Assembly: GCF_017349075.1 (NCBI RefSeq)
Contig: NZ_JAFMOF010000003.1
Span: 1,116,001 to 1,180,000, forward strand
Length of the DNA stretch: 64,000 bases
Direction: 5' to 3'
From: Streptomyces triculaminicus
GTDB lineage: Bacteria > Actinomycetota > Actinomycetes > Streptomycetales > Streptomycetaceae
The position numbers were made by a program, and so were the translations under genes. Shown in pieces: positions 1 through 8,055 of this stretch. The notes beneath the pieces are model-generated. The model searched no databases. It was not told the DNA's origin and saw nothing but the letters and a program-made list of their open reading frames with translations. Within the stretch, counting starts at the first letter, position 1. Each line of letters starts with the position of its first letter.

Positions 1-1
1 C

Positions 2-133
2 GGCGACATGTTCATGAACTACATGGACTACGTCGACGACGCGGCCATGTTCATGTTCACGGCCGGCCAGGCCGTCCGCGTGAACGCCACCCTCGACGGC
101 CCCCGCTCCACCTTCCCCACCGGCCCTTGCTAG
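2..133 (+). CDS. Zinc metalloprotease, M43/pappalysin-like, C-terminal fragment
   Basis: Only the last 43 codons lie in the window; the gene starts upstream. The peptide contains NYMDYVDDAAMFMFT. This is the conserved C-terminal stretch (the region around the Met-turn) of secreted M43-type metalloproteases common in Streptomyces. The HExxH zinc site would lie outside the window, so activity cannot be judged. The stop is TAG at 131-133. The family call rests on this short motif alone. Confidence 0.75.
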   Translation, partial: GDMFMNYMDYVDDAAMFMFTAGQAVRVNATLDGPRSTFPTGPC

Positions 134-173
134 GCGGGGACGCCGGTGGGGAGGGATGCCGGGGAGAGGCGCC

Positions 174-1046
174 TCAGAAGGGGTACCAGCGCACCGCCGG
201 GTCGCCGTCCCGCAGGGAGGCGACCCGGCGCCCGAACTCCGCCAGCGCCGCCGGGTTGCCCGGCGCGTGCTGCGCCACCCACGCGCAGCTCGCCGTCTCC
301 CGGGCGCCGCGCAGCACGGCGCAGCCGTCCCACTCGCGCACGTCCCAGCCGTAGGCGTGCACGAAGGAGTGGTAGGCGTCGGGGTCCATCCCGTACCGGT
401 CGCGACTGAGGGCCATCACCACCAGGTCGTGCTCCCGCAGGTCCAGGGCGAAGGTCTCCAGGTCCACCAGCACCGGGCCGTCGGGCCCGATGTGCACGTT
501 GCGGGGGAGGGCGTCGCCGTGGATGGGGCCCGGCGTCAGGCGGGGCGTCAGCGCGGCGGCCGCGGCGGCGAAGCCGTCCCGGCGCTCGCGCAGGTAGTCG
601 GCGTCGGCCGGGTCGATCGCGTCCCCGGCCAGCCGCAGCCAGCGCTCGACGCCGCCGAGCAGGTCACGGTGCGGCAGGGCGAAGTCCGGTGCGGGCAGCA
701 TATGGATCGCCCGCAGCAGCTCCGCGAGGTCGGCGGGGGTCGCGGGGCGAGTGGCGCCGGGGAGTCGGTGCCAGAGGGTGACCGGGTGGCCGTCGGCCGC
801 CAGCGGCTCGGGGGCGGCGGCGCGCACGGCGGGCACCTCGGCCTCGGCGAGCCAGGCGGCGACCCGCAGCTCCCGGTGGGCCCGGTCGAGGAGGGAGGCG
901 TCGCGGCCGACCTTGGCGACGAGGTCGCCGGCCGCGAAGACGGCGTTCTCGCCGAGCGAGATCAGGGTCGCGTCGGCCGCCGGCAGGGGGGTGCCGGCCG
1001 CCGCGAGGAGCTCGCGCGCCCGGTGTTCCGTAAATGCAGTGTCCAC
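174..1046 (-). CDS. Aminoglycoside phosphotransferase-family kinase
   Basis: A 290-residue protein of the APH/choline kinase fold. It has an ATP-anchoring lysine in LVAKVG (about residue 45), the catalytic loop HGDALPRN (176-183, Asp178) and a metal-binding DLE (Asp195) where many members have DxD. I chose the GTG at 1044-1046 over an upstream ATG at 1119-1121, because the upstream extension is Pro/Arg-rich and would run into the palindrome that precedes the next gene. The substrate is unknown; most chromosomal members of this family in Streptomyces are uncharacterised and need not confer resistance. It is divergent from the glycosyltransferase at 1157. Confidence 0.8.
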   Translation of the reverse strand: MDTAFTEHRARELLAAAGTPLPAADATLISLGENAVFAAGDLVAKVGRDASLLDRAHRELRVAAWLAEAEVPAVRAAAPEPLAADGHPVTLWHRLPGATRPATPADLAELLRAIHMLPAPDFALPHRDLLGGVERWLRLAGDAIDPADADYLRERRDGFAAAAAALTPRLTPGPIHGDALPRNVHIGPDGPVLVDLETFALDLREHDLVVMALSRDRYGMDPDAYHSFVHAYGWDVREWDGCAVLRGARETASCAWVAQHAPGNPAALAEFGRRVASLRDGDPAVRWYPF

Positions 1047-1124
1047 CGCGCAAGTGTCTCCCGGGGCGGGGGCGGTCGGCGCACGGGATGGACGGCGCAC
1101 GGGATTGGCGCGAAACATCATTTA

Positions 1125-1143
1125 GCGAGACGTATCGTCTTGC
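1125..1143. promoter_or_regulatory. Palindromic operator, TetR-like
   Basis: GCGAGACGTATCGTCTTGC is a 19-bp dyad: AGACG-TAT-CGTCT core plus outer GC/GC, with one mismatched pair. It lies 13 bp before the glycosyltransferase ATG, where a leaderless or near-leaderless promoter would be. AGACGNNNCGTCT is a common half-site arrangement for TetR-family repressors. No regulator gene is adjacent, so the cognate protein is unknown. Confidence 0.55.
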
Positions 1144-1156
1144 GTAGTGTCGCGAC

Positions 1157-2368
1157 ATGACGATATCCACCGGTCAACGCCCCGCCCACATCGCGATGTT
1201 CAGCATCGCGGCCTCCGGACACATCCATCCGAGCCTGGACGTCATCCGGGAGCTCGTGGACCGCGGCCACCGCGTCACCTACGCCATCCCCGAGTCCTTC
1301 GCCGAGCTCGTCGCCTCCACCGGCGCCGAGCCGAGGATCTACGACTCGAGCCTGCCGACGGACGCGGACCCCGACAACTGGGGAGCGGAACCGATCGACC
1401 ATATGGAGCTGTTCCTCGGCAACGCCGTCCACTCGCTGCCCTCGATCGCCGCCCAGTACGAGGACGACGTGCCGGACCTGGTCCTCTTCGACAGCCTCAC
1501 CTACGCCGGCCGCGTGCTGGGCCACCGCTTGAACGTACCCACCGTGCAGATGTGCCCGCACATGGTTCCCTGGGAGGGCTACGAGGAGGAGATGCTGGCC
1601 CCGGTCATGGGCCCGCTGATGGAGTCCCCGCGAGGCCGCGCCTACGCCGAGCGCTTCACGGGCTGGCTGCGGGAGAACGGCATGCCCGAATCTCCCGTCC
1701 GCTTTATCACCCACCCCGGCCGCCGTATCGCCCTCATCCCCCGGGCCATGCAGCCGAACGCCGACCGGGTCGACACGACGCTCAACACCTTCACCGGCTC
1801 CTGCCAAGGGGATCGCGCCGACCAGGGGGACTGGGAGCGCCCCAAGGACGCGGAGAAGGTCCTGCTGGTCTCCCTCGGCTCCGTCTTCACCAAGCGCCCT
1901 GACTTCTACCGCGCGTGCCTCGCCGCCTTCGGCGACCTGCCGGGCTGGCACGTCGTCCTGCAGATCGGCAAGCACGTCGACGTCGCCGAGCTGGGACCGA
2001 TTCCCGCCAACGTCGAGGTGAGCTCCTGGGTGCCGCAGGTGGCCATCCTCCGCCAGGCCGACGCCTTCGTCACCCACGCCGGAATGGGCGGCTCCAAGGA
2101 AGGGCTCGCCGCCGGGGTGCCGATGGTCGCCGTGCCCCAGGCCGCCGACCAGTTCGTCAACGCCGACGTCCTCCAGGGCCTGGGCGTGGCCCGCCACCTG
2201 CCGGCCGAGGAGGCCACCGCCGAGGCCCTGCGCGAAGCCGTCCTCTCCCTCGTCGCCGACCCCGGCGTGGCCGCACGCTCGGCGGCCCTGAAAGCCGAGC
2301 TCGCCGCGGAGGGCGGCACTCCGTACGCGGCCGACCTGATCGAGGCGGAACTTAGGTCCACCCGGTAA
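1157..2368 (+). CDS. Macrolide-type UDP-glycosyltransferase (MGT family)
   Basis: A 403-residue GT1 enzyme similar in organisation to OleD/MgtA, which inactivate macrolides by transferring glucose from UDP-glucose. The N-terminal acceptor domain has GHIHP (residues 21-25) with the expected catalytic histidine. The C-terminal nucleotide-sugar domain has SSWVPQ, then THAGMGGSKEGLAAGVP and PQAADQ (about 288-335), the donor-binding signature. There is no signal peptide, so it acts in the cytoplasm. The ATG sits 13 bp after a palindrome that probably controls it. The acceptor is not known; macrolide or other polyphenol/aglycone is inference. Confidence 0.88.
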   Translation: MTISTGQRPAHIAMFSIAASGHIHPSLDVIRELVDRGHRVTYAIPESFAELVASTGAEPRIYDSSLPTDADPDNWGAEPIDHMELFLGNAVHSLPSIAAQYEDDVPDLVLFDSLTYAGRVLGHRLNVPTVQMCPHMVPWEGYEEEMLAPVMGPLMESPRGRAYAERFTGWLRENGMPESPVRFITHPGRRIALIPRAMQPNADRVDTTLNTFTGSCQGDRADQGDWERPKDAEKVLLVSLGSVFTKRPDFYRACLAAFGDLPGWHVVLQIGKHVDVAELGPIPANVEVSSWVPQVAILRQADAFVTHAGMGGSKEGLAAGVPMVAVPQAADQFVNADVLQGLGVARHLPAEEATAEALREAVLSLVADPGVAARSAALKAELAAEGGTPYAADLIEAELRSTR

Positions 2369-2392
2369 CCCCTGGTACGGTCCCGTCCCATC

Positions 2393-2428
2393 GGCTGTCG
2401 CGCCCAACCCCCACGGGGCGCGACAGCC
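2393..2428. terminator. Bidirectional intrinsic terminator
   Basis: A 13-bp perfect stem (GGCTGTCGCGCCC with GGGCGCGACAGCC) and a 10-nt loop lie between the convergent glycosyltransferase and NACHT genes. There is no long T-run, as usual in Streptomyces. Confidence 0.8.
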
Positions 2429-2452
2429 ATTCGCGGTTGGGCGCCGGGCGGG

Positions 2453-5296
2453 TCAGGTACGGGGCTCGGGGACGACGGTGACCGTGCCGGGCGGGAAGAG
2501 ATCCAGGCCGAGAACCTTTTCGGCCTCGAAGACCCCGACCTTGTGGAGCCCGAGGTCGGCGAGCGGGGTGAGGTCGACGGCGGCGGGCGAGGCCGCATCG
2601 GGGCGGATCGCCATGGACCGCAGATTCGGAAACACCTCGCCCACGGGGGTCAGGTCGACCGGCTGCGAAGGGCGAGTGAGCGAGAGGGTTCTCACCTGCG
2701 GGAGCCGTGGGTTCCCCAAGAGCCGGCACATGTCCTGCTCGACGAGCTGCAGCCGTGACAGCCTGGGCAGGTTCACGAGGTCCTCGCGCTCTTCCTCAGG
2801 GAAGGCAGGTGCGTGGAGGGAGAGGAATTCCAGTCTGCCGAAGGCGTCCAGCCCTGTCAGCGACCGTGACGCGTTCCGTTGCCATACGTACAGCTCACGC
2901 AGACCGGGCATGGTGGGCAGCGACGACGTATGCGACCGGTGCACGGGAAGGTCGAGGTCCAGTACCTCGAGCTGGGGGAGTGCGGAGATACGGCGCAGGT
3001 CGTGAGGCCGGGTGTCCCATACCCTCAGTTCGCCGAGGGGCAGCCCGTCGAGCGGCGACAAGTCGCTGATCTCGGAGCACGTGAACAGCCGGAGCCTGCG
3101 CAGCTTCGGCAGCTGCCGGAGAAAGCCCACGTCGGTGATCCGGTGGTTGCTGGACAGTTCGATACGGGTCAACCGACCAGGGTCGACCGCCGACATGATG
3201 TCGGCCGGGGAGAAGTCTCCGACGAAGGTGATGTCCGACTTCTGCGGCAGGCTCGGCAGGATCTCCAGGTCGGCGCGGCTCCGGACATGGACGCCGCAGT
3301 CGGCGGGCAGGCGGCGAAGGACCTCTTCCGCGAACTCCTCCGTGTCGAACGAGCCCCAGCTCCGGGCCAGCGCCCGGCGGACGCGCCGGCTGGAGCTCGC
3401 ACAGTACCGTTTGAGCAGGGCCAGCGCCGCGTCCCCGCCCACGGACGTCGCGGTCGTGACGACAGCCACCGCTTCGTGTTCCGGCAGACCTTCCGGGCCC
3501 GGCAGCAGGTCGAGGATCACCGGTCCCACCTTGGCAAGCTCCCATGCCTCCGCGTTGGTGCGTGGCGGCAGCAGCGCCGCCCCCCGCTTCTCCACGGCCG
3601 CACGGACCTCCGGGTCCAGCTCGGTGGCCTGCTCCAGGCAGGCCACGGCGAGCAGGTGCAGCAACATCTTGGCGTGGCCGCCCGCGCGGTCACCCCGCGC
3701 CACGAGCTGGCCCAGCAGGCCCACCCGCTCGTCGGGCCGGGCATGGGCCACGGCCATCCGTACGACGTCCTCCCACTGGTCGTCGTGCGCGTTCTTCACC
3801 AGCAGGCCGAGGTCGTGCCCCTCCACGGCCGCCTTCGCGCCCAGGAAGTCCTGGAAGGTGCGGTGGACGAAGTCGACGGTGTCCGCCGTCGGTCGGCGCA
3901 GCAGCCCGCTGCGGGAGACCAGGTGGGCGAGGACGCGTGTCGCGTCGCCCTGCTCGGCTACGGTCGGCATGGCCGGGAGGGCTTCCTCGACGACGGCCAG
4001 GGCGGTCTTCTCGGCCATCTCCGCCTGGCCGTTGCGGATGAGCCAGTAGGCCAGCCGCTGCAGTAGCTGTACCGCCTCGTGCTGCGTGAGCCTGACGCCT
4101 TCCGGTGCCTCGATGCCCCGCTCGTCGTCCCTGCGGAACAGCAGCATGGAGAGCGCCGCCTCGTACAACTCCATCCTGCTGCGCGGGAGGTGTCCCCGGC
4201 GATCGCGGTGCAGCGCACACATCAGCGCGCACATGAGGGGGCTGGTGGCCAGTTGGCCCAGCGGCCGCTGGGCCCGTACCGCGTCCTTGAAGCGCCCTTC
4301 CAGTTCGGGGCCGGCGCCCGCCGCCCTGTGCCAGCGCTTGGCGAAGACGTGGACGTCCTTGCGGTTCATGGGCCGTACGGTCAGCTCCGCGAAGCCCGCG
4401 CCCCGGAGCCACCCCTCGGGCACGGCCGTGGGCCGCGTGGTGACGAAGAAACTCGCGTGGGGGTAGGCCGCGATCAGGTCGCGGAGCCACTCCTCGGTCT
4501 GCTCGCGCCGCCGGGCGGGCACCTCGTCGATGCCGTCGATGAGCAGGAGCCCCCGTCCGTTGTGGAGCACGCGGTCCGCCCAGCCCGGGGGCTGCTGCGG
4601 GGCGAGCGGGCACCCGGCGCCCTCCAGGAAGCGGGCCGGGTCGGGCAGGGAGCCACCGCGGTCGAGCCTGCGCAGGGGGAGGAGGAAGGGGACGGTCCCG
4701 CGCAGGTGGGGGAGGGCATCGGACGGGACCTGCCGGGCGGAGGTGACGGCGAGCCACTGCAGCAGCGTGGTCTTGCCGCTGCCCGCGAGCCCGCGGATCA
4801 GGGCCCGTCGCCTCTCCTCGAGGGCCTTCTCGGCCCGCTCCACGACGGCGGAGGCGTCATGCCCCCTGAAGGAGTCGTAGCGATCGCTCGCCAGCTCCAG
4901 GCTGAGGTAGGCCGTGTCCAGGGGCCAGCACGCGGCCCCCGCGCCCCGCAGGTCCAGGCCGACGACGGTGAGCCGGCCGTGCCGCTCGACCACGTACGCG
5001 CGATAGCGCTCCTCGAACGCCGCGTCCCGTGAGGCGGCCGGTGCCGTCTCCGCTGCCGCTTCGGCGCGCAGCGCCAGCAGCCGGGCCGGGTCGGCGCTCA
5101 GGGCCTTGGCGAGGGCCACCACCGTGGCCTGCGTCGGCACCTTCCGTCCGTTGAGGGTCTGGCTCACCGTCGTGTGCCCCAGCCCCGCCCGCCGCTCCAG
5201 CGCCGTGTGCGTCAGCCTTCGCTCCGACCGTAACAGGCGGAGGGACGCCGCCAGTTCGGTCAGCGCGTCGGAAGGAGTCCGTGGTGCATCACCCAT
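2453..5296 (-). CDS. HTH-NACHT-LRR protein (bacterial NLR-like)
   Basis: A 947-residue STAND NTPase. Order of parts: an XRE-type helix-turn-helix (about residues 10-75, including TTVSQTLNGRKVP), a linker, a NACHT domain with Walker A GLAGSGKTTL (about 169-178) and Walker B LLLIDGIDE (about 250-258) followed by a TTRP sensor motif, a helical segment, and a C-terminal leucine-rich repeat region (about 715-900) with repeats such as LTRIELSSN, LRRLRLFTC and LEVLDLDL. This is the receptor layout of animal NLRs. Related bNACHT proteins are known antiphage sensors, but most do not carry both HTH and LRR. I chose ATG 5294-5296 because the HTH starts just after it; an upstream in-frame start exists (5485) but would cover the divergent small gene. 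Function in defence is inference; regulation of a nearby gene is an alternative. Confidence 0.85.
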   Translation of the reverse strand: MGDAPRTPSDALTELAASLRLLRSERRLTHTALERRAGLGHTTVSQTLNGRKVPTQATVVALAKALSADPARLLALRAEAAAETAPAASRDAAFEERYRAYVVERHGRLTVVGLDLRGAGAACWPLDTAYLSLELASDRYDSFRGHDASAVVERAEKALEERRRALIRGLAGSGKTTLLQWLAVTSARQVPSDALPHLRGTVPFLLPLRRLDRGGSLPDPARFLEGAGCPLAPQQPPGWADRVLHNGRGLLLIDGIDEVPARRREQTEEWLRDLIAAYPHASFFVTTRPTAVPEGWLRGAGFAELTVRPMNRKDVHVFAKRWHRAAGAGPELEGRFKDAVRAQRPLGQLATSPLMCALMCALHRDRRGHLPRSRMELYEAALSMLLFRRDDERGIEAPEGVRLTQHEAVQLLQRLAYWLIRNGQAEMAEKTALAVVEEALPAMPTVAEQGDATRVLAHLVSRSGLLRRPTADTVDFVHRTFQDFLGAKAAVEGHDLGLLVKNAHDDQWEDVVRMAVAHARPDERVGLLGQLVARGDRAGGHAKMLLHLLAVACLEQATELDPEVRAAVEKRGAALLPPRTNAEAWELAKVGPVILDLLPGPEGLPEHEAVAVVTTATSVGGDAALALLKRYCASSSRRVRRALARSWGSFDTEEFAEEVLRRLPADCGVHVRSRADLEILPSLPQKSDITFVGDFSPADIMSAVDPGRLTRIELSSNHRITDVGFLRQLPKLRRLRLFTCSEISDLSPLDGLPLGELRVWDTRPHDLRRISALPQLEVLDLDLPVHRSHTSSLPTMPGLRELYVWQRNASRSLTGLDAFGRLEFLSLHAPAFPEEEREDLVNLPRLSRLQLVEQDMCRLLGNPRLPQVRTLSLTRPSQPVDLTPVGEVFPNLRSMAIRPDAASPAAVDLTPLADLGLHKVGVFEAEKVLGLDLFPPGTVTVVPEPRT

Positions 5297-5353
5297 CCGT
5301 TCATCTTCGTGCGCGTGAACGTCGGCGAACGCGGAATCGGGGAAGTTCGGCGC

Positions 5354-5503
5354 ATGAACCCCGACTTGATCGTTCTCGTGCTGCTGTTCGCCGGTGTCCA
5401 TGAGGCCCTGTCCCGCCGGGACGGGACCGCCGCCGACCGAGCGGCTGTTCTGATCGCGCTCACAAACGTTCTTACGCTCGCCCACATGCTGCTCACCCGA
5501 TGA
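5354..5503 (+). CDS. Small two-segment membrane protein next to the NLR gene
   Basis: A 49-residue ORF starting MNPDLIVLVLLFAGVHEAL, with a GGAAG ribosome site 8 bp before the ATG. Two hydrophobic segments (about residues 4-16 and 29-47) flank a charged loop, so it looks like a hairpin membrane peptide. It is divergent from the NACHT gene, whose start lies 58 bp away, and its end overlaps the 3' end of the cbiX-like gene by 11 bp. I do not recognise the family. It could be a partner or trigger of the NLR, or unrelated. Codon use (GC-rich third positions) supports translation, but the small size limits confidence. Confidence 0.5.
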   Translation: MNPDLIVLVLLFAGVHEALSRRDGTAADRAAVLIALTNVLTLAHMLLTR

Positions 5504-6272
5504 GAGCGGCCTCCACCGGCGTCACGGACACGCCCCCGCGCACCGGCAGCCCCCGCCGCGCCTCGTCGTACCGCCGCAGCAGCAGCGAGACCACCTCCGG
5601 TGCCGGGCCCAGGACGTCCGCGAGGACGTCGGCCCCCGCCGCGTGGGCGCCGGCGGCGATGCGGTCGGGGAGGCGGCCGGGGGCGAGGACGTACGGTGCG
5701 ACGGCCACGCGGCGTACGCCCTCGGCGCGCAGGGCGCGTACGGCGTCCTCCGTGCGGGGGGAGGAGGCGGAGGCGAACGCGGGCCGCACGGCGCACCAGC
5801 CGGTGTGCCGCCACTCCCGCGCGATTTCTGCGATCACCGCGATCGCCTCCGGGTCGGAAGAGCCCGCCGAGGCCAGGACGACCCCGGTCGAGCCACGGTC
5901 GCCGGGGCGCACCCCGGCCTGGCGCAGCCGCCGTTCCAGCGCGGCCGTCAGCAGGGAGGAGGGGCCGAGGACGTCCGCGCGGCGCACGGTCAGCTCGGGC
6001 AGTGTGGCCGTGGCCCGGGCGAGGGCGGCGGGGAGGTCGGCCTTGGCGTGGAAGGCGCGTGTCAGCAGCAGGGGGAGCGCGACCACGTCCCGCGCGCCCT
6101 GCGCCGCCAGCCGCTCCAGCACCCGGGGCACGCTCGGCGCGCAGAAGTCCAGGAAGCCGGTCTCCACGCGCAGGCCCGGCCGGCGGGCCGCGACCCGCTC
6201 GCGCAGCGCGGCGACCGTCGCCGCGTGCCGCGGGTCGCGGCTGCCGTGGGCCACGAGGAGCAGAACCGTCAC
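5493..6272 (-). CDS. Sirohydrochlorin chelatase, CbiX/SirB family
   Basis: A 259-residue protein with two tandem chelatase half-domains. The N-terminal half has LLVAHGSRDPRH (His9) and RAFHAKADLP (His75), the conserved metal-binding histidines. Members insert Fe2+ (or Co2+) into sirohydrochlorin to make siroheme (or a cobalamin precursor). As the last gene of the sulfur assimilation operon it most likely supplies siroheme to the sulfite reductase encoded at the operon's start. It lies 13 bp after the permease gene. A cobalt role is possible but unsupported by the context. Confidence 0.85.
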   Translation of the reverse strand: MTVLLLVAHGSRDPRHAATVAALRERVAARRPGLRVETGFLDFCAPSVPRVLERLAAQGARDVVALPLLLTRAFHAKADLPAALARATATLPELTVRRADVLGPSSLLTAALERRLRQAGVRPGDRGSTGVVLASAGSSDPEAIAVIAEIAREWRHTGWCAVRPAFASASSPRTEDAVRALRAEGVRRVAVAPYVLAPGRLPDRIAAGAHAAGADVLADVLGPAPEVVSLLLRRYDEARRGLPVRGGVSVTPVEAALIG

Positions 6273-6285
6273 GACGCGCCCCGGC

Positions 6286-7182
6286 TCAACGCACCGCCAG
6301 CCCGCGCGTGCGCAGCACCCGGCGCTCGAGCGGGCTGAAGACGATCAGGTCGATGGCGATGCCCACGAACAGGATGAGGAGGATGCCGAGCAGCACCCCC
6401 GGCATGTCCGAGTCGGTACGGGCGTTCTCCAGGTACTGGCCCAGGCCCAGGCCCAGGTCGGGCGAGGAGGCGATGAGCTCCGCAGCCATCAGCGATCGCC
6501 AGGAGAACGCCCAGCCCTGCTTCAGGCCGGCGATGTAGCCCGGCAGCGCGGCCGGCAGCAGCACGTGCCGGGCGCCGCGCGCCCCGGTCGCGCCCATCGT
6601 GCGCCCGGCCCGCAGGTACAGCGGCGGCACCTGGTCGATGCCCGACACCAGGCCGTTGGCGATGGACGGCACCGCGCCCAGCAGGATCACGGCGTACATG
6701 GCGGCGTCCGTGATGCCCAGCCAGATCACGGCGGCCGGCACCCAGGCCACCGACGGCAGCGACTGCAGCCCCGACAGGATCGGCCCCAGCGCCGCCCGGA
6801 CCAGGGGCACCCGCGCCACGAGCAGTCCCAGCGGCGTGCCGATGGCCAGCGCGGCCAGGAAGCCCAGCAGGCCGCGCGAGACGCTGGTCCAGACGATGTC
6901 GAGCAGCGTGCCGTTCAGCCACAGTTCGCGCAGGCCGCCCCAGACCGCCGACGGATCCGGCAGCTTGTAGTCGTCGGTGACATGGGCCAGCACCAGGATC
7001 TTCCAGACGACCAGAACGAGCAGGGCCGCCGTGACGGGCGGCAGCACCTTGTGCAGCAGCACCTGCCGCAGGGGCGTGCGCTTGACCTGGACGGAGTCCA
7101 GGGCGTCGAGGCCGGCCTCCAGTCCCGCGAGGTCGCCCTCGGTGCGCCGGCCCCCGGCCGGGGCGGTCTCAGTTCCGGCCAT
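6286..7182 (-). CDS. ssuC: ABC transporter permease (SsuC/TauC-like)
   Basis: A 298-residue inner-membrane protein of the BPD_transp_1 family with about six hydrophobic segments. The cytoplasmic EAA-like loop reads GARGARHVLLPAALPGYIAG, where it would dock with the ATPase. The start overlaps the end of the ATPase gene by 14 bp, so the two are translationally coupled. The place in a sulfate assimilation operon suggests sulfonate or sulfate import; taurine or nitrate family members look the same by sequence. Confidence 0.85.
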   Translation of the reverse strand: MAGTETAPAGGRRTEGDLAGLEAGLDALDSVQVKRTPLRQVLLHKVLPPVTAALLVLVVWKILVLAHVTDDYKLPDPSAVWGGLRELWLNGTLLDIVWTSVSRGLLGFLAALAIGTPLGLLVARVPLVRAALGPILSGLQSLPSVAWVPAAVIWLGITDAAMYAVILLGAVPSIANGLVSGIDQVPPLYLRAGRTMGATGARGARHVLLPAALPGYIAGLKQGWAFSWRSLMAAELIASSPDLGLGLGQYLENARTDSDMPGVLLGILLILFVGIAIDLIVFSPLERRVLRTRGLAVR

Positions 7183-8002
7183 GTCGGCGGATCTCCCCCC
7201 GCAGTTCCTCGGTGATCTCCACCGAGAGGTCGGCCACGGCCGCGTCCTCGATGCGGCGCGGCTGCGGAATGTCGACCTCCCACTCGCGTACGACCCGGCC
7301 CGGCCGGGACGACAGCAGCACCACGCGCTCGCCGAGCCGCACCGCCTCGCGGACGTTGTGCGTGACGAAGACGACGGACAGCCGCGTCCGCTCCCAGATG
7401 CGGGTCAGTTCGTGGTGCAGCACGTCGCGGGTGATGGCGTCGAGCGCCGCGAACGGCTCGTCCATCAGCAGCACCCGGCTGTCCTGGGCCAGTGCCCGGG
7501 CCAGCGCGACCCGCTGCCGCATGCCGCCGGACAGCTCGTGCACCCGCTTGCCGTACGAGCCGCCCAGCCGCACCAGCTCCAGCAGCCGCTCGGCCTCCTC
7601 CCGCCGGGCGGCCCGTGGTACGCCGCGCAGCCGCAGCGCCAGCTCGATGTTGCGGCCCGCGGTCAGCCACGGGAACAGCGCGTGCTCCTGGAACATCAGC
7701 GCCGGGCGCCCGCCGGGCACCTCGATCGTGCCGGCGGACGGCCGGTCCAGGCCGGCCACCAGGTTCAGCAGCGTGGACTTCCCGCAGCCCGAGGCGCCCA
7801 GCAGGCACACGAACTCGCCGGGGCGCACGTCGAGCGTGATGTCGTCGAGCACGGGCCGTTCGGCGCCGGGACGGCCGTAGCTCTTGTGGACGTGGTCGAT
7901 GCGGACCGCGGCCGGTATCCCCTCGTCGAGGACGGCCGTGGCGGACGTGCCGTCGGCCGGGTGGAAGGGTTGGGGGGTGTCAGTGCTCAGTGCCGGTGCC
8001 AT
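7169..8002 (-). CDS. ssuB: ABC transporter ATP-binding protein (SsuB/TauB-like)
   Basis: A 277-residue ATPase with Walker A GASGCGKST, Q-loop FQEHALFPW, signature LSGGMRQR, Walker B VLLMDEPFAALD and switch histidine FVTHN. The start chosen is ATG 8000-8002; a longer open frame continues upstream but only as an Arg-rich shadow of the neighbouring gene. The gene lies between the substrate-binding lipoprotein and the permease, all reading leftward. It energises uptake of a sulfur compound, probably an organosulfonate (inference from context). Confidence 0.88.
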   Translation of the reverse strand: MAPALSTDTPQPFHPADGTSATAVLDEGIPAAVRIDHVHKSYGRPGAERPVLDDITLDVRPGEFVCLLGASGCGKSTLLNLVAGLDRPSAGTIEVPGGRPALMFQEHALFPWLTAGRNIELALRLRGVPRAARREEAERLLELVRLGGSYGKRVHELSGGMRQRVALARALAQDSRVLLMDEPFAALDAITRDVLHHELTRIWERTRLSVVFVTHNVREAVRLGERVVLLSSRPGRVVREWEVDIPQPRRIEDAAVADLSVEITEELRGEIRRHGRN

Positions 8003-8055
8003 CCGGCCACCTCCTGTTCGGGGAGCGGGCCTACGGGCCCCGACTGCCGCGTACA

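Noticed and set aside
5297..5485. N-terminal extension of the NACHT protein to a start at 5485
   Set aside because: The extra 63 residues have no domain and lie antisense across most of the divergent small membrane gene; the HTH begins right after the ATG at 5296.
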